DNA of 64,000 nt from JBBPZA01 sp038199375 (GTDB taxonomy: Bacteria; Actinomycetota; Thermoleophilia; Solirubrobacterales; Solirubrobacteraceae), in the NCBI GenBank assembly GCA_038199375.1, contig JBBPZA010000005.1, positions 5,790-69,789 on the forward strand, written 5' to 3'. Of this stretch, positions 1-7,833 are shown one piece after another; within the stretch, counting starts at the first letter, position 1, and every line of letters begins with the position of its first letter. The notes under the pieces are model-generated. The model worked only from the letters and a program-made list of their open reading frames with translations. It did not search any database and was not told the origin of the DNA. The translations under genes were made by a program, and so were the position numbers.

Positions 1-602
1 TTACCGGGACCGCCGGAGCCCGGATCGAGATAGCTCGGGCCGGGGCCGGCCTCGCCCATCCAGGCCGAGTCGGCCTGCGGCGGGATCGTGAAGCCGAGAT
101 GCTGGAGCGAGTAGAGGATGTTCATCGCGCAGTGCTTGGCCCCGTCCTCGTTGCCGGTGATGATGGCCCCGCCGACACGACCGTAGTAGGCGTACTGGCC
201 GCGGTCGTTTAGCTGTGAGCTGTTGCCGTAGAGGCGCTCTATGACCCGCGTGCACACCGACGACTTCTCGCCCAGCCAGATCGGGGAGAGCAGCACCAGG
301 ATGTCGGCCGCCATGACCTTCTCGAAGACCCCGGGCCAGGCGTCCTGCTCCCAGCCATGCTCGGTCATGTCCGGGTAGACGCCGGTGGCGATCGGGTGGT
401 CGACCGCCCGCAGCACCTCGACGGTGACGCCGTTTCGCTCCATGATCCCGACCGAGCGGTCGGCGAGGCCCTGGGTGTGCGAGCGTTCGGGCGAGCGCTT
501 GAGCGTGCAGTTGAGGTAAACGGCGCGCAGATCGGAGAAGTCCCAGCGCGACTCGGCGCACAGTTGCTCCTGCTGGGGGGTGAGGCCGGTCGTGGCGGTC
601 AT
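1..602 (-). CDS. NADPH-dependent FMN reductase / flavodoxin-family protein (3' end outside window)
   Basis: The reading frame opens at an ATG at 602 (MTATTGLTPQQEQLC) and runs off the left edge without a stop, so only about 200 N-terminal residues are visible. The segment DLRAVYLNCTLKRSPERSHT is the first beta strand and phosphate-binding loop of flavodoxin-like FMN reductases, and ADILVLLSPIWLGEKSSVC matches the second FMN-contacting loop (usual form P-x-W/Y-x-G). Family members reduce FMN or quinones with NAD(P)H in the cytosol. An AGAAGG-like ribosome site lies about 10 nt upstream of the start. The exact substrate cannot be told from sequence. Confidence 0.8.
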   Translation of the reverse strand, partial: MTATTGLTPQQEQLCAESRWDFSDLRAVYLNCTLKRSPERSHTQGLADRSVGIMERNGVTVEVLRAVDHPIATGVYPDMTEHGWEQDAWPGVFEKVMAADILVLLSPIWLGEKSSVCTRVIERLYGNSSQLNDRGQYAYYGRVGGAIITGNEDGAKHCAMNILYSLQHLGFTIPPQADSAWMGEAGPGPSYLDPGSGGPG

Positions 603-680
603 GGCGATCCTGCCTTCTTTCGTATGAAGTTCTTTGGTCGAGCGGGCCGGCCTCGAGCGCGACAGCGCGACAGCGCGAGG

Positions 681-1184
681 CTACTCGGGCTCGCGCGACG
701 CGGAGATCTGGTTGCGCTCGGCCAGCCGGTTGCTCCGTCGCAGCTGCGCTTCCTGCGCGCGCCGCTCCTCCTCGGAGGTGGCGCTCAGAAGCGGCGGCAC
801 CTCGATCGGCCGGCCGGCGTCGTCTACCGCCACCATCGTCAGATAGGCCGAGTTGGTGTGGCGCACCTCGCCGGTGACGGGGTTCTCGGCCTCGACGCGG
901 ACGCCGACCTCCATCGAGGTGCGCCACGCCGCGTTGACGCTGGCGCTGAGGTGGAGGAGGTCTCCCACGCGGACGGGATGCACGAAGACCATGCGGTCGA
1001 CTCCGGCGGTGACGACCCGCCGCCGCGAATGCTTGATCGCGGCGATGCCGGCTACCTCGTCGCACCACTTCATCACCCACCCGCCGTGGACGAAGCCGGC
1101 CGTGTTGGCGTCCATCACTCCCATCCAGCGAACCAGGACCGACCGCGATTGGTTGGCGGAGCGAGGCTGCATCCGCGCCATCAT
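681..1184 (-). CDS. acyl-CoA thioesterase, hotdog fold (YciA/BACH type)
   Basis: A 167-residue protein with the single hotdog domain of acyl-CoA thioesterases. The segment MDANTAGFVHGGWVMKWCDE carries the helix-start pattern (N/D-x-x-G-x-x-H-G-G) in which the Asp/Asn and the HGG backbone form the thioester site; DRMVFVHPVRVGDLL is the typical following strand. These enzymes hydrolyse medium to long acyl-CoA to fatty acid and CoA. The N-terminus has Met at residues 1, 2 and 5, so the start could be a few codons later. It is co-oriented with the FMN reductase-like gene, with a gap of about 80 bp. Confidence 0.85.
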   Translation of the reverse strand: MMARMQPRSANQSRSVLVRWMGVMDANTAGFVHGGWVMKWCDEVAGIAAIKHSRRRVVTAGVDRMVFVHPVRVGDLLHLSASVNAAWRTSMEVGVRVEAENPVTGEVRHTNSAYLTMVAVDDAGRPIEVPPLLSATSEEERRAQEAQLRRSNRLAERNQISASREPE

Positions 1185-1530
1185 AGATTCGTCCGCCGAG
1201 ACCTCCGCCGTGCGCTAGCCCCATTTCCGCAGGCCCGCAGCGCTTCGCGGCTAGCCCCGCGCCCAGTCTCAGCCCGGCGCCCGTTTCAGCCGCTGTTGCG
1301 CAGTCCGGCGGCGATGCAGTTGACCGTCAGCAGGAGCGCCCGGTCGACGTCGGGGTCGGGATCGCGGATGTCTCGCTGGAGCCCGCTCTGGCCGTCCGTG
1401 GCCGCGGCGGGGGGCCGGCTACGTCGCGCGGCTCGACGTCGGCGGGTCGGCTGAGCATCGGTCGTCCTTCTCAGTCTCGTCCTCGCCCGGTGTCGGGCCG
1501 CACGCTGCGTGCTGCGTGTCGCGTGCGGCA
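1185..1530. other. 346-bp stretch without an intact gene
   Basis: Apart from the PEP carboxylase tail at 1286-1384, this stretch between the thioesterase and the methyltransferase contains no ORF with credible coding character. I see no hairpin or promoter of note in it. Confidence 0.5.
1286..1384 (-). pseudogene. ppc: 3' remnant of phosphoenolpyruvate carboxylase gene
   Basis: The frame ending with TGA at 1286-1288 reads GLQRDIRDPDPDVDRALLLT then VNCIAAGLRNSG. PEP carboxylases end with an almost invariant tail of the form (A/L)LLT-(I/V)-NGIAAG-(L/M)-RNTG, whose last residues lie at the active and inhibitor sites. Here the tail is recognisable with Gly to Cys and Thr to Ser changes, but the upstream frame is low-complexity Arg/Ala and shows no other part of the roughly 900-residue enzyme. 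I read it as the only surviving end of a deleted ppc gene. No start codon or ribosome site belongs to it. Confidence 0.6.
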
Positions 1531-2316
1531 CTACAGTAGGTCGCGCCGCTTCTCAGCCACCATCGCCACGTAGTACAGGGGCTCCCCCGCAATGGACATC
1601 CGGTGGCGATAGCGGCGCTGCCTCTTCATCTCGAGCGTCCCGTCCTCCAGCGCCCTGCGGATCAGGCCGGAGAAGCCGGTCTCGTCCGCGTGATCGATGA
1701 AGTCCTCCTTGATGTTGAAGGCGACGTATCCGCCGTCATCCACCAGGTTGAAGGCCGCGGTGAAGGCGCCTGGAGGCACGTCGCCGAAGCCCAGGGCGGC
1801 GACGGTGAGCAGGCAGTTGAAGCTGCGCTCGCGCAGGTCGCGTCGATCGTCTTCGGAGAGGGCGGTGAAGTCCAGGACCTTGTAGTCCTCGTAGACGCCG
1901 GGCCGGTCGCGCTCGGCGGCCTCCGCAGCCTCCTGGATGATGTCCACTCCCACGATGCAGTCGACCCCGATGCTCCTGAGCTCCTCGCCGACGATGCCGT
2001 TGCCGGCGCCGACGTCGAGCACCCGCAGATCGTCGGGGTCCACATTCGCTGCCTCCAGTACCTCGGCCAGGCACGAGCACACGACGCGCGGGGAGTCGCA
2101 TTTGAGCTCGTCGTAGAAGAGCTGCTCGTAAAGGCCGGGGATCGCGTAGAGCTCGTCGTAGTCATGGAAGCGGATGCGGCGGCGCTCGCCCTTCAAGCGC
2201 ACCTCGCACCACTCCTGATCCTGGTCGAACTCGTCGGGGACCCCCTCTGGGAACTGGATCTCGAAGCGCTCCTCGGCCTCTGCTACTCGAGTGCTGGGGC
2301 GTTCTATCGGATTCAC
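1531..2316 (-). CDS. class I SAM-dependent methyltransferase
   Basis: A 261-residue protein. Motif I is DLRVLDVGAGNGIVGEELRS, followed by the acidic strand-2 end DCIVGVDI and the motif IV region NCLLTVAALGFGDV, which give a Rossmann-fold SAM-binding domain in the second half. The start is GTG at 2316 with a good GAGGAG ribosome site at about 2322-2327. The N-terminal 80 residues (many Glu/Asp, then YDELYAIPGLYEQLFYDELK) resemble methyltransferases that modify small metabolites, but the substrate is unknown. The gene stands alone, 88 bp downstream of the TetR gene on the same strand. Confidence 0.8.
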   Translation of the reverse strand: MNPIERPSTRVAEAEERFEIQFPEGVPDEFDQDQEWCEVRLKGERRRIRFHDYDELYAIPGLYEQLFYDELKCDSPRVVCSCLAEVLEAANVDPDDLRVLDVGAGNGIVGEELRSIGVDCIVGVDIIQEAAEAAERDRPGVYEDYKVLDFTALSEDDRRDLRERSFNCLLTVAALGFGDVPPGAFTAAFNLVDDGGYVAFNIKEDFIDHADETGFSGLIRRALEDGTLEMKRQRRYRHRMSIAGEPLYYVAMVAEKRRDLL

Positions 2317-2404
2317 CTAGTCTCCTCAGGTGGTTGCGGCGAGCGCTGAGCGCGCTCGTCTCCTACGTATAGGTTATTGCTTCGTGAACGGCGGCGTTCC
2401 GCCG

Positions 2405-2989
2405 CTACGGAGCTCGGAGGCCGTCGACCATGATCTCCAGGTAGCGCCGCCAGTCCACCGGGGCGCCCGCGCGCTGAGCCGCCGCGATGCGGCCGAAGCC
2501 GCACATCATCAGCGGAATGTCATCGGGGGTGGCGTCTGTGCGCACCACTCCGGCGGCTCTCGCCTTCTCGACGATGCGCCACGATGCCTCGCGCAGGCGC
2601 CGGGACGCCGGCGTCCCGGAGGTCGTGGGGGGTGCCCGCGAGAGGACTTCGCACATCCCGAAGTCCTCGGCGGTGTAAGTGGCGGTCTGCCAGATCTGCT
2701 GCTCGACGGCCGTCCAGGGGTCTGTCGCGCGGGACTCGATGCCCTCGACGATCTCGGCGAGGCGCTCGAAGTGGTCGATCGTGAGCGCCTCGAGCAGCGC
2801 GTCCTTGGTGGGGAAGTGCCGGTAGACGGTCCCCACGCCGACGCCGGCGCGCTGGGCGATGGAGGCCATGTCGGCATCGAGGCCCTCTTCTCGAAACGCC
2901 CTCCGCGCCCCGATCAGCACGCTGGCGCGGTTTCGCTGGGCGTCGGCACGCAGCGGGCGGTGAGGGGTGTCGGTGGGGAGTGGCGGCAT
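2405..2989 (-). CDS. TetR/AcrR-family transcriptional repressor
   Basis: About 194 residues from the ATG at 2989 (a TTG at 3004 would add five residues but runs into a promoter -35 box). The N-terminal domain has the TetR helix-turn-helix: MASIAQRAGVGVGTVYRHFP followed by TKDALLEAL. The C-terminal half is a variable ligand-binding domain. The gene is divergent from the MFS exporter at 3089, with a shared 99-bp intergenic region containing an inverted repeat (3006-3021) overlapping both promoters. The usual arrangement is a repressor that releases the exporter gene when a toxic ligand binds. Confidence 0.88.
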   Translation of the reverse strand: MPPLPTDTPHRPLRADAQRNRASVLIGARRAFREEGLDADMASIAQRAGVGVGTVYRHFPTKDALLEALTIDHFERLAEIVEGIESRATDPWTAVEQQIWQTATYTAEDFGMCEVLSRAPPTTSGTPASRRLREASWRIVEKARAAGVVRTDATPDDIPLMMCGFGRIAAAQRAGAPVDWRRYLEIMVDGLRAP

Positions 2990-2997
2990 CGAAGGAC

Positions 2998-3027
2998 TTG
3001 ACAAGCGGAATGGTACTTCCGTATGGT
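2998..3027 (+). promoter_or_regulatory. promoter of the MFS exporter gene with embedded TetR operator
   Basis: TTGACA at 2998-3003 and TATGGT at 3022-3027 are 18 bp apart on the + strand. The spacer contains CGGAATGGTACTTCCG (3006-3021), an inverted repeat with 5-bp arms. On the minus strand the same repeat covers a TACCAT box suited to the regulator gene, so one bound repressor could shut both directions. A second GGAATTCC palindrome lies just downstream. Confidence 0.65.
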
Positions 3028-3088
3028 GGTCGAGTCAACTGGAACCGGAATTCCCTTTCCACTATATCTCTTGGAGGTTGAGACCGCC

Positions 3089-4546
3089 ATGACCACAGCA
3101 CAGCACGCCGAGCGCCGCAAGTGGCTTGCGCTCGTGCTCCTCGCGGCGGCGCAGTTCGTCGTCATCCTGGACGCCTCGATCGTCAACGTCGCCCTGCCCT
3201 CGATCGGGAAGGACCTCCGCTTCTCCCAGGACAACCTGGCTTGGGTCGTCAATGCCTACACGCTCACCTTCGGCGGCTTCCTGCTGCTGGGCGGCCGCAT
3301 GGCCGACCTCCTGGGGCGCCGTCGGATGTTCATGATCGGGCTCGTCCTGTTCGCGCTCGCGTCGCTCGCCGGCGGCTTCGCCGGCTCTGAAGGCCTCTTG
3401 ATCGCCGCGCGGGCCGTTCAGGGCCTCGGCGCCGCGCTCCTCTCGCCGGCCGCGCTCTCGATCGTGACCACGACGTTCACCGAGGGCGCCGAGCGCAACC
3501 GGGCGCTTGGCGTGTGGGGGGCGGTCGCCGGCAGCGGCGGAGCGGCCGGCGTGCTGCTCGGCGGGATGCTCACCGAGTGGGCCGGGTGGGAGTGGGTCCT
3601 GTGGGTAAACGTGCCGATCGCTCTCGGCGCCGTCGCCTTCACGCGTGGGCTCATCGCCGAGTCGCGCTCGGAGTCGGCCACCCGCCGGTTCGACGTGCTG
3701 GGGGCGTTGAGCATCACCGCCGGCCTGTCGATCCTGGTCTACGCCCTCGTCGACGCGACCGACGCAGGATGGGGATCGACCCAGACCGTGGGCCTGCTCG
3801 CTCTCGCGGCCGCTCTGGTCGTCGCCTTCGTCGGCGTCGAGCTGCGCTCCGACCACCCGCTCGTGCCCTTCCGGGTGTTTCGCTCGCGAACGCTCACGGG
3901 CGCGAACGTCAGCGGCCTGCTCATCGGTGCGTCGCTGTTCTCGATGTTCTTCTTCGTCTCGCTCTACATGCAGCAGGTGCTCGGCTACAGCGCGCTCAAG
4001 GCCGGCCTGGCCTACCTGCCGCTGGCGCTGGCGATCATCGTCTCGGCGGGGGCCGCCTCGCAGCTCGCGACCCGCGTGGGCTTCAAGCCGGTGCTGATCG
4101 CCGGGATGCTCCTCGTCGCCGTGGGCCTGGTGTGGTTCGCTCAGGTCTCGGTGGGCGGCGGCTACGTCTCGGACATCCTGGGCCCGTCGCTGGTGGCCGC
4201 CGTCGGCCTTGGGTTCGCCTTCGTCCCGGTGACGATCGCCGCGGTGAGTGGCGTCAGCGAGCAGGACTCTGGCCTGGCCAGCGGCCTGATCAACACCTCC
4301 CAGCAGATCGGCGGCGCGCTCGGCCTGGCGATTCTCGCCACGGTGGCAAACTCCCGCACCGCGGACGTCACCGCCTCGGGCGCCGGGAACCCCGTCGGGG
4401 CTCTGGCCGAGGGCTTCCAGAACGCATTCCTGGTCGGCGCCTCCTTCGCCTTGGTCGGGGCGCTGCTGGCCTTCGTGCTCATCCGCCGGCAGGACTCGCG
4501 CGGACACATCGGCGCCGAGGCCGCCGCTCCCGCGGCGGTGGGTTAG
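3089..4546 (+). CDS. MFS drug exporter, DHA2 (EmrB/QacA) family, 14 TMS
   Basis: Start at the ATG at 3089, preceded by GGAGG at 3073-3077; the open frame continues upstream to 3023 but without a ribosome site. The 485-residue product is almost entirely hydrophobic and has DHA2 marks: VILDASIVNVALPSIGKDL (motif D1 in TM1), GGRMADLLGRRRMFMIGL (motif A) and a GSGGAAGVLLGG region in TM5 (motif C of proton antiporters). It should export drugs or toxic metabolites by proton antiport. The divergent TetR gene and shared operator suggest induction by its substrate. Confidence 0.9.
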   Translation: MTTAQHAERRKWLALVLLAAAQFVVILDASIVNVALPSIGKDLRFSQDNLAWVVNAYTLTFGGFLLLGGRMADLLGRRRMFMIGLVLFALASLAGGFAGSEGLLIAARAVQGLGAALLSPAALSIVTTTFTEGAERNRALGVWGAVAGSGGAAGVLLGGMLTEWAGWEWVLWVNVPIALGAVAFTRGLIAESRSESATRRFDVLGALSITAGLSILVYALVDATDAGWGSTQTVGLLALAAALVVAFVGVELRSDHPLVPFRVFRSRTLTGANVSGLLIGASLFSMFFFVSLYMQQVLGYSALKAGLAYLPLALAIIVSAGAASQLATRVGFKPVLIAGMLLVAVGLVWFAQVSVGGGYVSDILGPSLVAAVGLGFAFVPVTIAAVSGVSEQDSGLASGLINTSQQIGGALGLAILATVANSRTADVTASGAGNPVGALAEGFQNAFLVGASFALVGALLAFVLIRRQDSRGHIGAEAAAPAAVG

Positions 4547-4563
4547 GGCGGCGGCTGCCGCTC

Positions 4564-4586
4564 GCTGCGCCGGCCGGCGGCGCAGC
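4564..4586. terminator. hairpin between convergent genes
   Basis: GCTGCGCCG (4564-4572) and CGGCGCAGC (4578-4586) form a perfect 9-bp stem with a 5-nt loop, placed between the stop codons of the exporter and the sugar dehydrogenase. There is no U-tract; in high-GC bacteria such hairpins often act in both directions. Confidence 0.5.
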
Positions 4587-4609
4587 GCGGGCGCAGCCGG
4601 ACGACCGGC

Positions 4610-6229
4610 TCAGCGAATGAGCCGCACGCGGCGCGACTTCAGGTCCATTCGACCGGTCGCGTCGCGTGCGCTCAGCGCGAGGGTCGCCAGGCCGGTCTTT
4701 CCGCTTCGGAACGCGCGCCGGAGCGCTGCGCGGGCTCGGGCGCTGAGCGCGATCTCCAGCGTCGCGCGAACGCCGGCGTCGAGTACGCGGCTGGTGCGTG
4801 CGAGCTTGTGGCGCTTGCCGGCCACGGAAATGGTGGCGCGGGTACGCACTGTGCAGCGTGCGCTGCATCGAATCGCGACGCGGATCCCGCGCCGCGCCAG
4901 GACGCGCTGGCGTCGGCGCGAGGAGATACTGAGCCGTACCGCCGCCGTGCCGGCGCCCGCGCGGCCGGCTCCGCCGCCACCCGCTCCGCCGCCGCCCGTG
5001 CCGGGCAGCGTCCCGCCCTTCAGGGGACCCGGGCAGGGCGCGGCGCCATTCTGGGCTTCCAGCCGGTAGACCTTGCCGCTGAGCAGCGCGAGGTAGACGC
5101 AGCCGCGCGCGTCCTCGCCGAAGGAGGCGAGGCTGAAGGCGGGAAGCGCGATGTCGGTCTCCACCGCCCGGTCCGTGGCTCGGGAGGAAAGGTCGACCGT
5201 TCCCAGCCTGCCCGTGCAGAAGTCGCCGTAGAGGTAGCGGCCGTAGAGCGTAGGCAGCGCGGTGTCGCGGACGACGTAGCCGCCCGTGATCGAGCAGGCG
5301 CCGCCGGCGTGCCCGTAGGTGAACGCGGGGGCGACGTAGCCAGGGCGGCCCGCGAGCGGGCACGCGCCGCCGCTCGGATAGGCGAGATCGCCCTCGCAGG
5401 TGCTCCAGCCGAGGTTGGCTCCCGCGCCGGTGCCGGCCCGCAGGAGGTCGACCTCCTCCTGGGCGCCCTGGCCGACGTCGCCGATGACCAGATCACCCGT
5501 CAGTCGATCGAAGGAGAAGCGGTAGGGGTTGCGCAGCCCCAACGCCCAGACTTCGGGCGCTCCACCCGCCGTCGCGAAGGGGTTGCCGGCGGGGATCGAG
5601 TAAGGCGTGGCGCCCCGCGGGTCGACCCGGAGCATCTTGCCCAGCCGGCTCGACGTATTCTGTCCGTTGCCCTGCGGATCACCGCCTCCTCCACCGTCGC
5701 CGGTGGCGGCGTAGAGGAAGCCGTCGGGGCCGAACTGGAGCTGGCCGCCATTGTGGTTGGTGGTCGGCGGATCGGGATGGGGCACCTCGAGGACCACCCG
5801 GGCGCTCGCGGGGTCCGCGGCGTCTGGGTTGGGTGAGCGCTGGTACTCCTCGATCCGGATGTCGCCGGTCTCGTTGTTGGTCGTGGTCGCCGGATCGTCG
5901 TCGGCCCGCGTGTAGTAGACGTAGAAGCGGCCCGAGGTCGCGTAGTCGGGAGCGAAGGCCATCGAGAGCAGCCCGCCTTCCCCGGCGGTCGTCACCTTGG
6001 CGCTGATGTCGATGAACTCGCGCTTGACCCCGTCGCGCAGCACCTGGATCTTGCCGGCGCGCTCGACCACGAAGAGCCGGCCGGCGTCGCCAGGCGGAGC
6101 GGTCACGTAGATCGGCGCGGTGAAGGGCCCGGGGACCTCCACGAGCCGGGCGTCGAGCGCCAGTGCGGGGGCGGCGCAGGCAAGAAGCGCCGCGAGCAAC
6201 GCGACGACGAAGGCGAATGGGCGGATCAC
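4610..6229 (-). CDS. secreted PQQ-dependent sugar dehydrogenase (glucose/sorbosone dehydrogenase family)
   Basis: About 540 residues from a GTG at 6229 (start uncertain; the frame reaches a TTG at 6304 inside the rfbC 3' end). A signal peptide with hydrophobic core FAFVVALLAALLACAAPALA is followed by the six-bladed propeller of soluble PQQ glucose dehydrogenases: RLFVVERAGKIQVL, EGGLLSMAFAPDY, NHNGGQLQFGPDGFLYAATG, EVWALGLRNPYRFSFD and DVGQGAQEEVD. Such enzymes oxidise aldoses outside the membrane. A Gly-rich linker near residue 400 leads to a C-terminal beta domain with Cys-x3-Cys (IRCSARCTVRTRA), a type I associate with exported proteins of Thermoleophilia and take to be a surface or cell-wall domain. 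Confidence 0.82.
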   Translation of the reverse strand: MIRPFAFVVALLAALLACAAPALALDARLVEVPGPFTAPIYVTAPPGDAGRLFVVERAGKIQVLRDGVKREFIDISAKVTTAGEGGLLSMAFAPDYATSGRFYVYYTRADDDPATTTNNETGDIRIEEYQRSPNPDAADPASARVVLEVPHPDPPTTNHNGGQLQFGPDGFLYAATGDGGGGGDPQGNGQNTSSRLGKMLRVDPRGATPYSIPAGNPFATAGGAPEVWALGLRNPYRFSFDRLTGDLVIGDVGQGAQEEVDLLRAGTGAGANLGWSTCEGDLAYPSGGACPLAGRPGYVAPAFTYGHAGGACSITGGYVVRDTALPTLYGRYLYGDFCTGRLGTVDLSSRATDRAVETDIALPAFSLASFGEDARGCVYLALLSGKVYRLEAQNGAAPCPGPLKGGTLPGTGGGGAGGGGAGRAGAGTAAVRLSISSRRRQRVLARRGIRVAIRCSARCTVRTRATISVAGKRHKLARTSRVLDAGVRATLEIALSARARAALRRAFRSGKTGLATLALSARDATGRMDLKSRRVRLIR

Positions 6230-6291
6230 GCTGCTGGCAGATACCCGCGAACGCCCCGAAAGGTTCGATCCTGCGGACGGACGTCCTAGGT

Positions 6292-6849
6292 TCAACCGCG
6301 CCAAGAGAACGGCAGCTCGTCCGCGATCTCCGCGAGCCGGGGGGCGCCGGCGTCGCGCTCTGAGACGAGGAGCTCGAGGTCGGGCCAGACGATTCCCACG
6401 TCCGGATCGTCGTAGGCGATCCCGCTCTCAGTCGCTGCGTCGTAGTAGGAGGAGAGTTTGTAAACCACGTCGGCCACCTCGCTGAGCACGCAGAAGCCGT
6501 GCGCGAAGCCGACGGGGAGGAAGAGCTGGCGCATGCGCTCGTCGTCGAGCGGGACTCCTTCCCACTCACCGAAGGTGGGCGAGCCGCGGCGGAGGTCGAC
6601 CACGACGTCGAGGATCGCTCCCCGAGCGCAGCGGACGAGCTTGGCCTGGCCCGGTCGGGTCTGGAAGTGCATACCGCGGAGGATGCCTCGACTCGAGCGC
6701 GAGTGGTTGTCCTGGACGAAGGCGACCTCGACGCCGTGGAGAGCCAGCGAGTCCTGGCGGAAGGTCTCGGCCAGGAAGCCACGCGCGTCGCCGTGGACGC
6801 TCGGCTCCAGGAGGACGAGCCCGCCGAGGCGAGTTTCGAGCCGCTTCAT
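6292..6849 (-). CDS. rfbC: dTDP-4-dehydrorhamnose 3,5-epimerase
   Basis: A 185-residue RmlC-type cupin starting at ATG 6849. It has LLEPSVHGDARGFLAETFR, VQDNHSRSSRGILRGMHFQT (the catalytic His is in LRGMHFQ), ARGAILDVVVDLRRGSPTFG and LFLPVGFAHGFCVLSEVADV. The enzyme epimerises C3 and C5 of the 4-keto sugar nucleotide on the way to dTDP-L-rhamnose. The rmlA, rmlB and rmlD partners are not in this window. It is divergent from the RpiR regulator (82 bp apart) and ends inside the upstream region of the sugar dehydrogenase. Confidence 0.93.
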   Translation of the reverse strand: MKRLETRLGGLVLLEPSVHGDARGFLAETFRQDSLALHGVEVAFVQDNHSRSSRGILRGMHFQTRPGQAKLVRCARGAILDVVVDLRRGSPTFGEWEGVPLDDERMRQLFLPVGFAHGFCVLSEVADVVYKLSSYYDAATESGIAYDDPDVGIVWPDLELLVSERDAGAPRLAEIADELPFSWRG

Positions 6850-6931
6850 GGGGCCGGAGAATGTATCCACCCCCGCCCAGTCTCCGCGAAGCAGGAACGC
6901 GCGGCCTCGCCGTCGAAAGTCGTGCTCGCCA

Positions 6932-7810
6932 ATGAAGCGAGCTACGACCACCGCGCCGGCCAGGCCCCCCGAGGCCGGCAGCCACCACACGCTGTCGGCC
7001 TACATCGTGGCCCGCTTCGACGAGTTCTCCCGGTCCCAGAAGGACGTGGCGCAGTACATCGTCGACCACCTCGACGAGGCGGCCTTCCACACTGCCGAGG
7101 AGCTGGCCAAGCGCGCCAGCACCTCGAGCTCGACCGTCGTGCGCTTCTCGCAGGCGCTGGGCTTCGAGGGCTTTCCCGAGCTCCAGCAGGCCGCCCGCGA
7201 CGAGTATCGCCGCCGCGCGGGCGAGGGCGCCAACGGCGACGGCAACGGGGGCCCGCTGTTCGCCCTCGACGCCACGGAGTTCGAGACGGCGCTCGCCGCC
7301 GATCACGTCAACGTCGAGGACACCGCGAGACGGGCCGGGCGAGGCGACGTCGACGCGGCCGTCGAGGCGATCGTGGCGGCCCGAAGCGTGCTGGTGGCCG
7401 GTACCGACCAGATGGCCTTCTTCGCCAGCTACCTCCGCCACCTCCTCATGCTGCTCGATCTTCGCGCCGAGACCGTCGCCAGCCCCTCCCAGGAGGCGTT
7501 GGGGCGGCTCAGCCGCATCGACGAGCACATGCTGGTCGTCGGGCTCTCGGCCGGCCGGGCGCATCCGCTCGTCGTGCGCACGATGAAGCTGGCGCGCCAC
7601 CGCAAGGCGGCCACCCTGGCAATCACCGACGCCACGATGTCCGACGTCGCTCGGCTGGCGAGGACACGGCTCTACTACTCGTCCAACAGCCCCGCTCACG
7701 TCCGCTCGCACACCGCGCTTCTCTCCCTCCTCCAGGCTCTGGCCTTCGGGGTCTACTCGCGTGACGCGGCCAGCCACGACGACCGCATCAAGGCCTACCG
7801 GCTCAAGTAG
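6932..7810 (+). CDS. MurR/RpiR-family transcriptional regulator (HTH + SIS)
   Basis: Start at ATG 6932 (MKRATTTAPARPPEAG), giving 292 residues. The N-terminal HTH_6 domain is clear: SRSQKDVAQYIVDHLDEAAF and TAEELAKRASTSSSTVVRFS followed by QALGFEGFPEL. The C-terminal half is a SIS phosphosugar-binding domain (AARSVLVAGTDQMAFFASYL, MLVVGLSAGRAHPLV). These regulators sense sugar phosphates or similar metabolites. It lies 23 bp upstream of pdxS on the same strand, but pdxS has its own promoter-like box, so control of vitamin B6 genes by this protein is only a possibility. Confidence 0.87.
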   Translation: MKRATTTAPARPPEAGSHHTLSAYIVARFDEFSRSQKDVAQYIVDHLDEAAFHTAEELAKRASTSSSTVVRFSQALGFEGFPELQQAARDEYRRRAGEGANGDGNGGPLFALDATEFETALAADHVNVEDTARRAGRGDVDAAVEAIVAARSVLVAGTDQMAFFASYLRHLLMLLDLRAETVASPSQEALGRLSRIDEHMLVVGLSAGRAHPLVVRTMKLARHRKAATLAITDATMSDVARLARTRLYYSSNSPAHVRSHTALLSLLQALAFGVYSRDAASHDDRIKAYRLK

Positions 7811-7820
7811 CACGCGTTAG

Positions 7821-7826
7821 TACCCT
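7821..7826 (+). promoter_or_regulatory. -10 box of pdxS, apparently leaderless
   Basis: TACCCT at 7821-7826 ends 7 nt before the pdxS ATG at 7834, so transcription would begin at or next to the start codon. There is no purine-rich ribosome site upstream of the ATG. Confidence 0.45.
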
Positions 7827-7833
7827 CAGGGGT

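Noticed and set aside
1..1224. 407-codon minus-strand open frame across the first 1.2 kb
   Set aside because: Arg/Gly/Pro-rich shadow of the FMN reductase-like and thioesterase genes, caused by high GC; no family features.
3062..4507. 481-codon minus-strand frame opposite the MFS exporter
   Set aside because: Composition is Gln/Arg/Gly/Asp-rich with no hydrophobic core; it mirrors the exporter codons.
6292..6849. Complete rhamnose (rml) operon
   Set aside because: Only the RmlC-type gene is here; no rmlA, rmlB or rmlD in the window.
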